A stretch of DNA of 64,000 bases from Telmatospirillum sp. J64-1 (GTDB taxonomy: Bacteria; Pseudomonadota; Alphaproteobacteria; Rhodospirillales; Magnetospirillaceae), in assembly GCF_006980715.1 (NCBI RefSeq), contig NZ_SBHN01000006.1, positions 1-64,000 of the forward strand, in the 5' to 3' direction. Both the position numbers and the translations under genes were made by a program. Positions 26,472 to 34,572 of the stretch are shown here, piece by piece; position 1 is the first letter of the stretch; every line of letters begins with the position of its first letter. The notes beneath the pieces were generated by a model. The model worked only from the letters and a program-made list of their open reading frames with translations. It did no database searches and was not told the DNA's origin.

Positions 26472-27203
26472 TTATTCCGGCGCCTCGCTGATCTGCACTT
26501 CGACACGCCGGTTCTGCTGACGTCCGGCACTGGTCTCATTGCTGGCGATGGGGAAATCCTGCCCCAGGCCGCGCGCCACGATGCGGTCGGGCTGGATACC
26601 GGCGGTGATCAGATACTGGCGCACCGCCTCGGCCCGTTCCTGGGACAGACGCTGGTTCAGTTCCGAGCTGCCGGTCGAGTCGGTATGGCCTTCGATCACC
26701 GCATACTGGTTGGGATTGTTCCGCAGGTGGTTGACCAGGGGCTGCAAGCGGTTGAAGGCACCGGGCTGAAGCTCCGCCCGGCCGACCTCGAACAGCACGT
26801 CGCCGAGGCTCACCACGGTGGTGCCGTCCTGGGTCTGCCGCGCCCCCTCCATCTGGAGACGCTGCTGGACTTCGCCCTCGATCTCCATTTGCTGGGCCAG
26901 GGTCTGGGTCTGCTGGCGCGCCTGTTCCGCCGAAGTGCGGGACTGCGCCAGGGCCAAGCGGCTCTCGGCCATGAAGGCCCAGTGCCGGAAGGCCTCCTCG
27001 TCCGTGGCGCTCTGGGCCTGGGCCAGGGCCTGGGCCGCCTCGCGCAATTCCACCGGGGCATGGCGGTTGACGGCGGGATCGGCCTGGGCCTGCTGGATCT
27101 GGGCCCGCAAGGCCGACAGTCTTTCGGGGTTTTCGTTCGCAGTGACGCCCGCGCAGGCGGCAAGAGAGCCGACAAGCAGGGCGATGGCGGCAGGACGTAT
27201 CAT
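26472..27203 (-). CDS. OmpA-family lipoprotein with DUF4398 domain
   Basis: A 243-aa outer-membrane lipoprotein. The lipobox is LAAC (Cys17). A DUF4398-type helical region (about 25-115) is rich in Ala/Gln and predicted coiled coil. A C-terminal OmpA peptidoglycan-binding domain (about 125-240) has DVLFEVGRAEL, the EGHTDSTGSSELN motif and RRVEV. It probably tethers the outer membrane to the cell wall. It lies 12 bases after another DUF4398 lipoprotein gene, in one operon. The start follows GGAGACAG. Confidence 0.9.
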   Translation of the reverse strand: MIRPAAIALLVGSLAACAGVTANENPERLSALRAQIQQAQADPAVNRHAPVELREAAQALAQAQSATDEEAFRHWAFMAESRLALAQSRTSAEQARQQTQTLAQQMEIEGEVQQRLQMEGARQTQDGTTVVSLGDVLFEVGRAELQPGAFNRLQPLVNHLRNNPNQYAVIEGHTDSTGSSELNQRLSQERAEAVRQYLITAGIQPDRIVARGLGQDFPIASNETSAGRQQNRRVEVQISEAPE

Positions 27204-27215
27204 TTCTGTCTCCGA

Positions 27216-27752
27216 TCAACGAATTGGTTGAGTGGGGGCAGGCTGGGCGGGGGCCGTCAGGCCCGGAGTCTGGCCCTGAAACTGCGGCTGGGCCTGACCC
27301 TGGAACTGACCCTGCGGCTGGTTCTGGAGTTGCCCCTGCGGCTGGCTCTGGATTTGGCCCTGGCCCTGCAATTGACCCTGACCTTGGCCCTGAACCATCG
27401 GGCTCCGCGCCGTCTGACCCTCGAAATACTGCGAGGTCCTGCCCAAGGTATCGAGCGCAGTGTTATAGCGCTGCGCTTCCGCCCGAGACTGGGCCAGTTC
27501 CGCACTGGCCATGGCCTCGGCGGCGTAACGCTGGACACTCTCGTCGTTATCCGCCGATTGCGCCGCGAGCAGGCGTTCGCGGGCGATCCGCATTTCCAAG
27601 GGCGCCAGATCGTCGGCACCGACATTGGCCGCCGAAAGAATGGCCTGGTTCGCGCTGGCCAGCGGCCCCTGAGGCGGTTCATAGGTTCCACAGGCAGCCA
27701 GCGTCGCCGCCGCCGCAACGAGGACAAAGTGTCTTGGTTTGAGGAATTTCAT
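27216..27752 (-). CDS. DUF4398 lipoprotein with Gln/Pro/Gly repeat tail
   Basis: A 178-aa lipoprotein. The signal peptide MKFLKPRHFVLVAAAATLAAC ends in a lipobox. The DUF4398-like region is about 25-105 (SANQAILSAANVGADDLAPLEMRIARE). The last 70 residues are a low-complexity tail of GQ, QPQGQ and FQGQ units. The ATG at 27752 is chosen because TTGGAGG lies 7 bases upstream; the frame also opens at 27791. It is co-transcribed with the OmpA lipoprotein gene, so both likely act together at the outer membrane. Confidence 0.82.
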   Translation of the reverse strand: MKFLKPRHFVLVAAAATLAACGTYEPPQGPLASANQAILSAANVGADDLAPLEMRIARERLLAAQSADNDESVQRYAAEAMASAELAQSRAEAQRYNTALDTLGRTSQYFEGQTARSPMVQGQGQGQLQGQGQIQSQPQGQLQNQPQGQFQGQAQPQFQGQTPGLTAPAQPAPTQPIR

Positions 27753-27898
27753 GTCAGCACCTCCAATAACTTTCTCCTCGCGTAACAACAAAGCGAGGGA
27801 GATGTTTCTTCTGCGCTAGCAGAAAGTTGGAGGGGGGAACCAACGGAGCATTCACCCTGTTCCTTCTTCCATATTCAAGATCAACTCATGGGGCCGAC

Positions 27899-28084
27899 AT
27901 GCCGCTACTCGCCCTCATTCTTTTGGTTGCCCTGATTGCGACTTTCGGCTTCGGGGAGACCTTGCAAGCCCTGCTTGGCGCCGTCGGTTTCATCCTGCTG
28001 CTGGTGCTGATCCTTGCGGCCCTGATCGCCGCAGGCGGGACTTGGCTGTACCGCCGGGCCAAGAACCAGGTCACCCGCAGATAA
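27899..28084 (+). CDS. Small two-helix membrane protein
   Basis: A 61-aa hydrophobic protein: LLALILLVALIATF, then LLGAVGFILLLVLILAALIAAGG, followed by a positively charged tail (YRRAKNQVTRR). The ATG at 27899 opens directly into the first helix, with a weak GGGG upstream; an earlier in-frame start at 27827 would add a non-hydrophobic leader. Function unknown. It lies 22 bases before the FMN reductase gene and may be co-transcribed with it. Confidence 0.6.
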   Translation: MPLLALILLVALIATFGFGETLQALLGAVGFILLLVLILAALIAAGGTWLYRRAKNQVTRR

Positions 28085-28106
28085 CCCCCTGCCCCATGGA
28101 GGCACC

Positions 28107-28673
28107 ATGTCCAGCCAGAACATCCGCCTCGTCACATTGGTGGGAAGCCTGCGCAAGGGCTCCTACAATGCCGCTCTCGCCCGAGCCCTGCCGGGCTGGG
28201 CGCCGGAGGGCGTGGAGATCCACCCCCTGCCCTCCATCGGCACGCTGCCGCTTTACGACGCCGACCTCCAGGACCGGGGATTTCCGCAGGAAGTGACCGC
28301 CCTGGCCGAGGCCATCCGCGCAGCCGATGGCGTGGTCATCGTCTCGCCGGAATACAATTATTCCGTTCCCGGGGTGCTGAAGAATGCCCTGGACTGGCTG
28401 TCCCGGCTGCCCGAGCAGCCCTTCGCCAAAAAACCGGTGGCCATCCAAAGCGCCTCGCCGGGCATCTTCGGCGGGGCGCGCATGCAGTATCACCTGCGCC
28501 AGGTCCTCGTCTTCCTGGACGCCTATGTCCTGCCGCGCCCGGAAGTGATGGTCGGCCAGGTGATGGGCAAGATCGACGACCAGGGCAATGTCACCGATAC
28601 CGCCACCCGCGATTTCAGCCAGGGCCAGCTTGCCGCCTTCCGCGACTTCATCGGAATGATGCGGAAAGGCTGA
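28107..28673 (+). CDS. NADPH-dependent FMN reductase family protein
   Basis: A 188-aa flavodoxin-like oxidoreductase. It has the phosphate-binding loop LVGSLRKGSYNAALAR at 11-26, the SPEYNYSVPGVLKNALDWLSR block typical of the azoreductase/chromate reductase branch, and SASPGIFGGARMQ. It reduces FMN or quinones/azo compounds with NAD(P)H in the cytoplasm. A Shine-Dalgarno GGAGG lies 6 bases before the ATG. Physiological substrate unknown. Confidence 0.9.
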   Translation: MSSQNIRLVTLVGSLRKGSYNAALARALPGWAPEGVEIHPLPSIGTLPLYDADLQDRGFPQEVTALAEAIRAADGVVIVSPEYNYSVPGVLKNALDWLSRLPEQPFAKKPVAIQSASPGIFGGARMQYHLRQVLVFLDAYVLPRPEVMVGQVMGKIDDQGNVTDTATRDFSQGQLAAFRDFIGMMRKG

Positions 28674-28694
28674 GCCCGGCCGCAGACATGAAAA

Positions 28695-28718
28695 AGGCCG
28701 CCCCTTCCGGGACGGCCT
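28695..28718 (-). terminator. Terminator of the polysaccharide export operon
   Basis: AGGCCGTCCC..GGGGCGGCCT on the minus strand forms a stem with one mismatch and a 4-base loop, followed by TTTTT (28695-28691). It lies 20 bases after the stop of the ParA-like gene and faces the FMN reductase end. Confidence 0.7.
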
Positions 28719-28738
28719 GCTCTTCAGGTCCGCTTTTC

Positions 28739-29476
28739 CTACAGACGGTCGTAGAGGAATTGCGGCACATAGAAACGCCGCTTGTTCAGCGCCACGCCCA
28801 GCACGTTGGCCCCGGCCTTGACCAGGGCGTCGCGGGCCGCCTGGGCGACGGGCGCGCGGGTCTGTTCGGCCTCGATGACCAGGACCACGCCGTCCACCGT
28901 CGCGGCCATGCCCAGGCCGTAAGGCGAGGACAAGGCCGGCGGCGAATCCAGGATGACCATGTCCAGGCGTTCGCGCAACTTGTTCCAATAGCCGTGCAGC
29001 AGCGCGGGATTGAGGGCATGCAGGTCACCGGGGCCGCCCTGGATGGGCAGGCTGCCGGTGAACAGGCCGTTGCCGCCCTCGGTCACCGCCACTTCGGCAG
29101 GCGGAAGCACTTCCCCGGTCTGGCCGCCGCCACTGCCGCCGGGTCCCGTCAGGCGCAACTGGTTGCTGGGCGCCCGTCCGCTGGTATTGAGCAGCAGCAC
29201 GCTGCGCCCCATGCGCAACGAGGCGAATTGCGCCAGCCGCGAAGCCACGGTCGATGCCCCCTCGCCGCCCCGGCATCCCATGATCTGCACGACCTTCGAC
29301 GGCCGCCCCGCCAAAGCGGCCTCGATGGACTGGTACAGGCGCATGCTGTCCATGTTGGCGGCATTGCCCGCCGTCGAGGGCATGGGGCGCTTGGCGACGA
29401 TGGGGCCGCGCGGCAGGGCGCCGACACCGCCCGCCTGGGTGCGGGCATTCTGCAAGGCGTCGTACAGGCGGCTCAT
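28739..29476 (-). CDS. BY-kinase/ParA-like polysaccharide protein with altered Walker A
   Basis: A 245-aa P-loop-like protein of the CpsD/Wzc-kinase/ParA family. The motif at 67-76 reads GCRGGEGAST, with Ala in place of the Walker A lysine (GEGKST). The following VLLLD Asp is Asn (VLLLNTSG). The Walker B-like ILDSPPA block remains. The tail RRFYVPQFLYDRL has two tyrosines but no Tyr cluster. It is probably a non-catalytic or weakly ATP-binding partner of the Wzz-like protein. The ATG at 29476 overlaps the upstream ATPase gene by 4 bp. Confidence 0.82.
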   Translation of the reverse strand: MSRLYDALQNARTQAGGVGALPRGPIVAKRPMPSTAGNAANMDSMRLYQSIEAALAGRPSKVVQIMGCRGGEGASTVASRLAQFASLRMGRSVLLLNTSGRAPSNQLRLTGPGGSGGGQTGEVLPPAEVAVTEGGNGLFTGSLPIQGGPGDLHALNPALLHGYWNKLRERLDMVILDSPPALSSPYGLGMAATVDGVVLVIEAEQTRAPVAQAARDALVKAGANVLGVALNKRRFYVPQFLYDRL

Positions 29477-30897
29477 CGGGCGTTCTCCTCGCCGTCCCCG
29501 GCGCTGGCAAGATCCATGGGAGCCGGTGGGAAGCGCAGTACCTGCCCGACGATCAGCCGGTCCACATTGATGATCTGCGGATTGCGGTTGCGCACCATTT
29601 CCAGCAGGGGACGGTCCCAGCGGCCATAGATCTCCACCATCAGGCCCGACAAGGTATCGCCCGGCTCGACCACGCGCAGCACCGTCTCCTCGAAGACCGG
29701 AACGCTGTCGGCGGCGGGACGCACCTCGTCGCCGCGCGTGGGCAGGCTCGGCAGGCTGGCCGACAGGGGGCGGGCCACCGGACGCTCCAGGGGCGCCGAC
29801 GCGACCGCCCTTTCCTCGAAACGTTCCTCGAGTACGCCTTCGATGCGCGGGATCTCGCTGCGCCAACCGGCGGACGCGGCGACCTGGGGCGGTGCCGCCG
29901 TCTCGCGCGGCGCCTCGGCCAGATCGGCCCCGACCGCGGTCTCGGGCAGAAGGCGTTCCTCCATGGCGGCGGCCACGGCCTGGCCCTCGCCCCGGTCCTG
30001 CAAGGCCCACCAGCCGAAACCGCCGGCCAGGGCGAGACCGGCGACGCCCGCCGCCATGGCCATGCCGGGCAGGCTGAAGCGACTGGGCGGCTTCTCGCCG
30101 GTATCGCGGATGACCTCGCGCACGATGCTTTCCGTCACCGGGCGGCGCTTATAGCCGAAACCGGTGATCAGGGCATTGTCGCAGGTCACGTTGATGATGC
30201 GTGGGATGCCCTGGGCATGGCGGGCCACCAGCGCCATGGCACCCTTGGTGAAAATCGGCTTCTCATCCTGCGCCACCAGCCGCAGGCGATGCTCGATATA
30301 TTCGATGCATTCATTGACATTCATGGGGTTGAGCCGCGCCTTGACGGCGATGCGGCTCTTCAGCTGGCGCAGCTCGTGCTGGCCCAGCAGGTCCTCCAGT
30401 TCGGGCTGCCCCACCAGCACGATCTGGATCAGCTTGTCGCTGGCCGTTTCCAGATTGGACAACATGCGCAGGCGCTCCAGCGTGCCCACATGCATGTTGT
30501 GCGCCTCGTCGACGAACAGCACGACATTGATGTTCTGCCGATACATCTCGATCAGATATTCGTGCAGCTGATCGACCATGTCGGTGACGTCGTCGCTGGC
30601 CGGCGTCAGCTCCAGCTCCTGCAGGATGGTCCGCAGCAGGCGGTGGAAGGGCATGGTGGGGTTGAAGACATAGACGAACTTGATGTTCTGCTTGTCCACC
30701 CCTTCCAGATAGGAGCGCAGGATGGTGGTCTTGCCCGTGCCGACCTCGCCGGTGATGCAGACGAATCCCTTGCGCTGTTCGATGCCGTAGACGATGGCGG
30801 CCAGGGCTTCCTTGTATTGCTCCGTGAGGAACAGGAAATCCGGGTCGGGGGTGATGCGGAAGGGTTCCGCCGACAGATTGTAGAAATCACGATACAT
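29473..30897 (-). CDS. ExeA-like AAA ATPase with transmembrane segment and C-terminal LysM
   Basis: A 474-aa protein. The AAA module (about 1-270) has MYRDFYNLSAEPFRITPDPDFLF, Walker A GEVGTGKT at 50-57 and Walker B VVLFVDEAH, as in the secretion ATPases of exopolysaccharide/PEP-CTERM loci. One membrane helix lies near 285-305. A Pro/Glu-rich linker follows, then a LysM fold (about 408-460, VEPGDTLSGLMVEIYG..). It may couple ATP use inside to wall binding outside. The ATG at 30897 is chosen because homologues begin MYxxFY; an in-frame ATG lies at 30915. Confidence 0.88.
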   Translation of the reverse strand: MYRDFYNLSAEPFRITPDPDFLFLTEQYKEALAAIVYGIEQRKGFVCITGEVGTGKTTILRSYLEGVDKQNIKFVYVFNPTMPFHRLLRTILQELELTPASDDVTDMVDQLHEYLIEMYRQNINVVLFVDEAHNMHVGTLERLRMLSNLETASDKLIQIVLVGQPELEDLLGQHELRQLKSRIAVKARLNPMNVNECIEYIEHRLRLVAQDEKPIFTKGAMALVARHAQGIPRIINVTCDNALITGFGYKRRPVTESIVREVIRDTGEKPPSRFSLPGMAMAAGVAGLALAGGFGWWALQDRGEGQAVAAAMEERLLPETAVGADLAEAPRETAAPPQVAASAGWRSEIPRIEGVLEERFEERAVASAPLERPVARPLSASLPSLPTRGDEVRPAADSVPVFEETVLRVVEPGDTLSGLMVEIYGRWDRPLLEMVRNRNPQIINVDRLIVGQVLRFPPAPMDLASAGDGEENAR

Positions 30898-30898
30898 G

Positions 30899-32197
30899 TC
30901 AGCGCTCGTATGCAATGGACGTCAGGACGGGCAAGCCGAGCCTGCGCTCGACTGCGGCGGGGGTCGCCAAACGGGGCGTCAGCAATTCGGCCAGGGCGGC
31001 CGTGACCACGGCCCCGACCACCCCGCCCAGCAGGGCCAGGGCGAAGATCACCCAGGGGGTACGGATGGGGCTGGACGGCGGCAGCGCCGGATCGGCCATG
31101 CCGGCCTCGCCCAGCGCCGCCAGGGCGCGGGCCGAACGCCCGGTCGCCGCCTCATAGGCCGCTTCGGCCTCCTGTACCTCGCGCTCCAGCGCCGCCAGTT
31201 CCGCCTCGCGCGCCGACAGCGCGTCGATGCGGGCGGCAAGCTGGTCGAGGCGGGCGGAGACCTCCCGCGCCCGGCGTTCCGCCGTCGCCAGGGTGGTTTC
31301 GGCACGGATCAGGTCGCCACGCAATTGCTGGTACAAGGGATTGGGCGCGGCATTGGCGCGGGCCGCCGCCTCTTCCTCGCGCAGCACCCGTTCCACCTGC
31401 TCGATCTGGGCGCGGACGGCGGTAACGAACTGGCTGGTCGGCGTATAGCTGCCCAGCAGCTTCTGCTCCTCCGCCCGCAGCTCGAACAATTTGCGCCGCG
31501 CGTCCTCGGCCACCGCCGATCCCCGCGCGGCCTGCGGCACGGTCGCCGGCGTGGTCTCGATCTGGCGGCGCAGCAAGGCCACCTGGTCCTGGGCCTGGCC
31601 GGCCTCCACCCGGGCGGCGGCAAGCTGGGTATCGAGCTGGGTCTGCTCGCGCATCAGGGACTGGCGCTGTTCGGCCAGGTCGTAGATCCGATGCTCCTGC
31701 CGCCAGGCCGCGAGACGCTGCTGCGCCTCGTGCAGGCGCTGTTCCAGGCTGGAAGCCCGCGCCGCCATCTGCGGCACGCCCGCGCCTTCCCGCCTCGCCT
31801 CGAAACGCTGGGTCTGCATCAAGGTCAGGGCGTTCAGCGCCTGGGCGGCCAGTTCGGGATCGCCATGGGTGAAGGAAAGCTCGACGGCGGAACCGCGCGG
31901 CCGGACCTGGAGCGCCTGGGCAAAGGCCTCGCGGGCCTCGCCCTCGCCCAGGCCGGGATACAGGATCTGGTGGCCCACGGCCTCGAGCGCGGCGGATTGC
32001 AGCGCCGGACCGGCGAACAGGCCGGCCTGGGCGCTCGCCCCCTCGGCCGAGGAAAACAGCACCGTCGTCCGGGCCTGATAAGACGGCGGCCACAGCAGCA
32101 CCGCCGCCACTCCCGCCATCAGGCATGTCAACAGCACCAAGCCGGCCTTGCGCTTATGCCGGAACAGGATGTGAGCCAACCCCCGCGCAGTCATCAC
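30899..32197 (-). CDS. Wzz/GumC-like polysaccharide chain-length or co-polymerase protein
   Basis: A 432-aa inner-membrane protein. TM1 is at about 17-36 and TM2 at about 375-397 (WVIFALALLGGVVGAVVTAAL). Between them lies a long periplasmic coiled coil (about 140-345) rich in Ala/Glu/Gln/Arg. Such proteins set chain length and bridge to the Wza-like channel. The cytosolic kinase domain is on a separate gene (28739-29476). It lies 10 bases after the export lipoprotein gene and its stop is one base from the next start. Confidence 0.88.
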   Translation of the reverse strand: MMTARGLAHILFRHKRKAGLVLLTCLMAGVAAVLLWPPSYQARTTVLFSSAEGASAQAGLFAGPALQSAALEAVGHQILYPGLGEGEAREAFAQALQVRPRGSAVELSFTHGDPELAAQALNALTLMQTQRFEARREGAGVPQMAARASSLEQRLHEAQQRLAAWRQEHRIYDLAEQRQSLMREQTQLDTQLAAARVEAGQAQDQVALLRRQIETTPATVPQAARGSAVAEDARRKLFELRAEEQKLLGSYTPTSQFVTAVRAQIEQVERVLREEEAAARANAAPNPLYQQLRGDLIRAETTLATAERRAREVSARLDQLAARIDALSAREAELAALEREVQEAEAAYEAATGRSARALAALGEAGMADPALPPSSPIRTPWVIFALALLGGVVGAVVTAALAELLTPRLATPAAVERRLGLPVLTSIAYER

Positions 32198-32207
32198 ACC
32201 GCCTCCG

Positions 32208-32924
32208 TCAGTTGATGCTGTAGCCGAGACCGAACGGAATCGGGATGTTCTGACGGATATACTGGTCGATGGCCAGGTTCAGGTCGGCCACGCCGCTGCG
32301 CGGCACGAAGATGATGTCATAGGGCTCCAGCGCCACGTCCTGGCTCAGGTCGGTGCCCGACAGGGCGGCATGCAAGTCCAGGTTGGCGACCACCGGCTGA
32401 CCGTCGGCACCGCGCCGGATCAGCAGCACCTGGCGCCGCGCCGCGTCGGTGAAGCCACCCGCCGAGGCGATGGCCTGAAGCGCCGTCATGCGGCCGTTCA
32501 GCGTCACTTCCGAAGGCGTGCCGACCTGGCCGTCCACGAAGATGCGCTGCCCGGCGAAGCTGTCCATGATCACCGCCACCTGCGGATTGCGCAGTTCGCT
32601 GGCATAGGCCTGCTGCAGGCGCTGTTCCAGCTGGCCCGGCGTCAGCCCCGCCACCTGCTGCTCGCCGATCAGCTGCAGCGAGATACGGCCATCGGGGCGC
32701 ACCACCAGTTCTTCCTCGTTCAGTTCGGGATTGAAGAAGAACTTGATGTTCAACACGTCGCCCGGATTGATCACATAGCCGTTCTGGGCGGTGACCTGAG
32801 GCAGCGCCGAGACGGGGGTGGGATTCTCCACCACCGGGGCGGAGCAGGCGGCCATCACCATTCCGGCCAGGACCGCAGGGGCGATCCGGACCAGGCGATG
32901 GCGGGAATTCGCATCAATAGGCAT
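32208..32924 (-). CDS. Polysaccharide export outer-membrane lipoprotein (Wza-like)
   Basis: A 238-aa lipoprotein. The signal ends in a lipobox at MAAC. A Poly_export domain (YVINPGDVLNIKFFFNPELNEEELVVRPDGRISL) is followed by an SLBB-type segment (RIFVDGQVGTPSEVTLNGRMTALQAIASAGG). It forms or supports the outer-membrane pore for the polysaccharide. The ATG at 32924 has GAGG upstream; a GTG at 32930 is in frame. It overlaps the end of the sugar transferase gene slightly. Confidence 0.92.
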   Translation of the reverse strand: MPIDANSRHRLVRIAPAVLAGMVMAACSAPVVENPTPVSALPQVTAQNGYVINPGDVLNIKFFFNPELNEEELVVRPDGRISLQLIGEQQVAGLTPGQLEQRLQQAYASELRNPQVAVIMDSFAGQRIFVDGQVGTPSEVTLNGRMTALQAIASAGGFTDAARRQVLLIRRGADGQPVVANLDLHAALSGTDLSQDVALEPYDIIFVPRSGVADLNLAIDQYIRQNIPIPFGLGYSIN

Positions 32925-34404
32925 TGTCACCTCGCAGACAAACGACGGGAGTGAGAAATAGGATTTTGAGATCGAGCCAGAGGCTCCAGTTGTCGATGTA
33001 ATGGAGGTCGTGCTCGACCCGGCGGCGCATCTGCTCGACCTTCGAGGTCTCGCCGCGCAAGCCGTTGACTTGAGCCCAGCCGGTGATGCCGGGCTTCATG
33101 CGATGCCGGCAACGGTAATCGTCCACCAGTTTCTCGTAATAATTCTGGTGCGACACCGCATGGGGGCGCGGCCCCACCAGGGACATGGTGCCGTTCATCA
33201 CGTTCAGGAGTTGCGGCAACTCGTCCAGGCTGGTGCGGCGCAGGAAGCGCCCGACCCGCGTCACGCGGGGGTCATCCCGCTTCGCCTGCTCGACCACCGC
33301 CTCAGGCTGATGGACATGCATGCTGCGGAATTTGAAGCAGTGGAATATCTCGTTGTTGTAGCCGTAACGTTCCTGGCGGAACAGGACGGGACCGCGGGAA
33401 TCGAGCTTGATCAGCACCGCGATCACCAGCATCAGCGGCCCGAAGAACAGCAGCATCAGGCCGCCCAGAAGCTTGTCCTCGATATTCTTGACCATCCGCC
33501 CGACCGGGCCGATGGGGCGCACCGCGTGACGCACCAGGGGCATGCCGCGCCAGACGGACAGGCCGCGATGGCCGGACATGTAGGCTTCCGGACGATCGGG
33601 GAAGAGATGCACGTCGACCGGATACTGGCGCAGCCGCGCCAGGCAGGCATCCATGCGCTCCACCTCGGCCCAGGGCAGGGCCACGATGACATCGTCGACC
33701 CGTTCGGTGCGCATCACGCGCTCGAGATCGTCCAGGCGGCCGATGAAGCCTTCCCGCGTCGCCTCGCTGAGCGCCGGGCGATGGCCGTCGATCAGCACCC
33801 CGGCCACGCTATGCCAGCCGTCGCCGTTGCTCGCCAGGAAATGCAGCACCTGCTGGCTGCGCGGCAGGTCGCCGACCACCAGCACCCGGCGCATGAAGCG
33901 CGGCGAGCTTTTCATCTGCAGCCACAGGGCGACCAGCCCGGAACGGCCCGACACCATGATCGCCGAGGAAGTCAGCCACCATGCCCCCAGCCAGGGCCAG
34001 TTCGGCGGCGGCTGCGTGGCGGCGAGCAGCACCGCCGGCACGGCCATGGCCGCCAGCAGCCAGGCCGCCGGACGCCAGGGCCAGCTGGACTGCGCGGCAT
34101 CGCTGCGCGGCGGATAGAGCCCCGTCAGAGTGAACAGATTGACCGCCAGCAATGTCTGCAGGGCGACCAGGGGCAGCAGCAGATTGCCCGCTCCGTCGCC
34201 CACCAGAACGGACGCAAACAAGCCCCCGGCAGCCACCGCCAGCGCATCCCAAAGCCGGGCCGCAATGCCGAGGCGACGGCCGGGACCTGCGTCGCGGTCG
34301 ATCAAAGGCGGTGCCGGAGGGGCGGAGGGTGAGCGAAGGGGGGGAATACTCGCCCGCCGCGCCGCATTCTCCGTCACCGGTTTACCACCTCCAAGTAATC
34401 GCAT
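32914..34404 (-). CDS. Undecaprenyl-phosphate sugar phosphotransferase (initiating transferase, WcaJ/GumD type)
   Basis: A 496-aa polyisoprenyl-phosphate hexose-1-phosphate transferase. The N-terminus has four or five membrane helices (about 50-170), then a CoA-binding-like domain ([16 protein letters not shown]). The C-terminal catalytic domain (about 290-496) has [24 protein letters not shown] and [24 protein letters not shown]. It starts glycan assembly by loading the first sugar on the lipid carrier. The GGAGGACCGC ribosome site supports the ATG at 34404. It is the first gene of the export operon. Confidence 0.93.
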   Translation of the reverse strand: MRLLGGGKPVTENAARRASIPPLRSPSAPPAPPLIDRDAGPGRRLGIAARLWDALAVAAGGLFASVLVGDGAGNLLLPLVALQTLLAVNLFTLTGLYPPRSDAAQSSWPWRPAAWLLAAMAVPAVLLAATQPPPNWPWLGAWWLTSSAIMVSGRSGLVALWLQMKSSPRFMRRVLVVGDLPRSQQVLHFLASNGDGWHSVAGVLIDGHRPALSEATREGFIGRLDDLERVMRTERVDDVIVALPWAEVERMDACLARLRQYPVDVHLFPDRPEAYMSGHRGLSVWRGMPLVRHAVRPIGPVGRMVKNIEDKLLGGLMLLFFGPLMLVIAVLIKLDSRGPVLFRQERYGYNNEIFHCFKFRSMHVHQPEAVVEQAKRDDPRVTRVGRFLRRTSLDELPQLLNVMNGTMSLVGPRPHAVSHQNYYEKLVDDYRCRHRMKPGITGWAQVNGLRGETSKVEQMRRRVEHDLHYIDNWSLWLDLKILFLTPVVCLRGDNAY

Positions 34405-34572
34405 GCGGTCCTCCTCGCGGAACAGTGAAACGTCCAGGCGGGTGGTCGCAAATCCTAAAAAGGAGCAACACCAAAGAGAAGCCCTGTCTTCGCTTGCTTG
34501 TATTTGATGTTCACAGGCAAGCTCGGCAACTTCTTCTTCCGCTCTACTACAGCTAGATAGTTACTTATTTTG

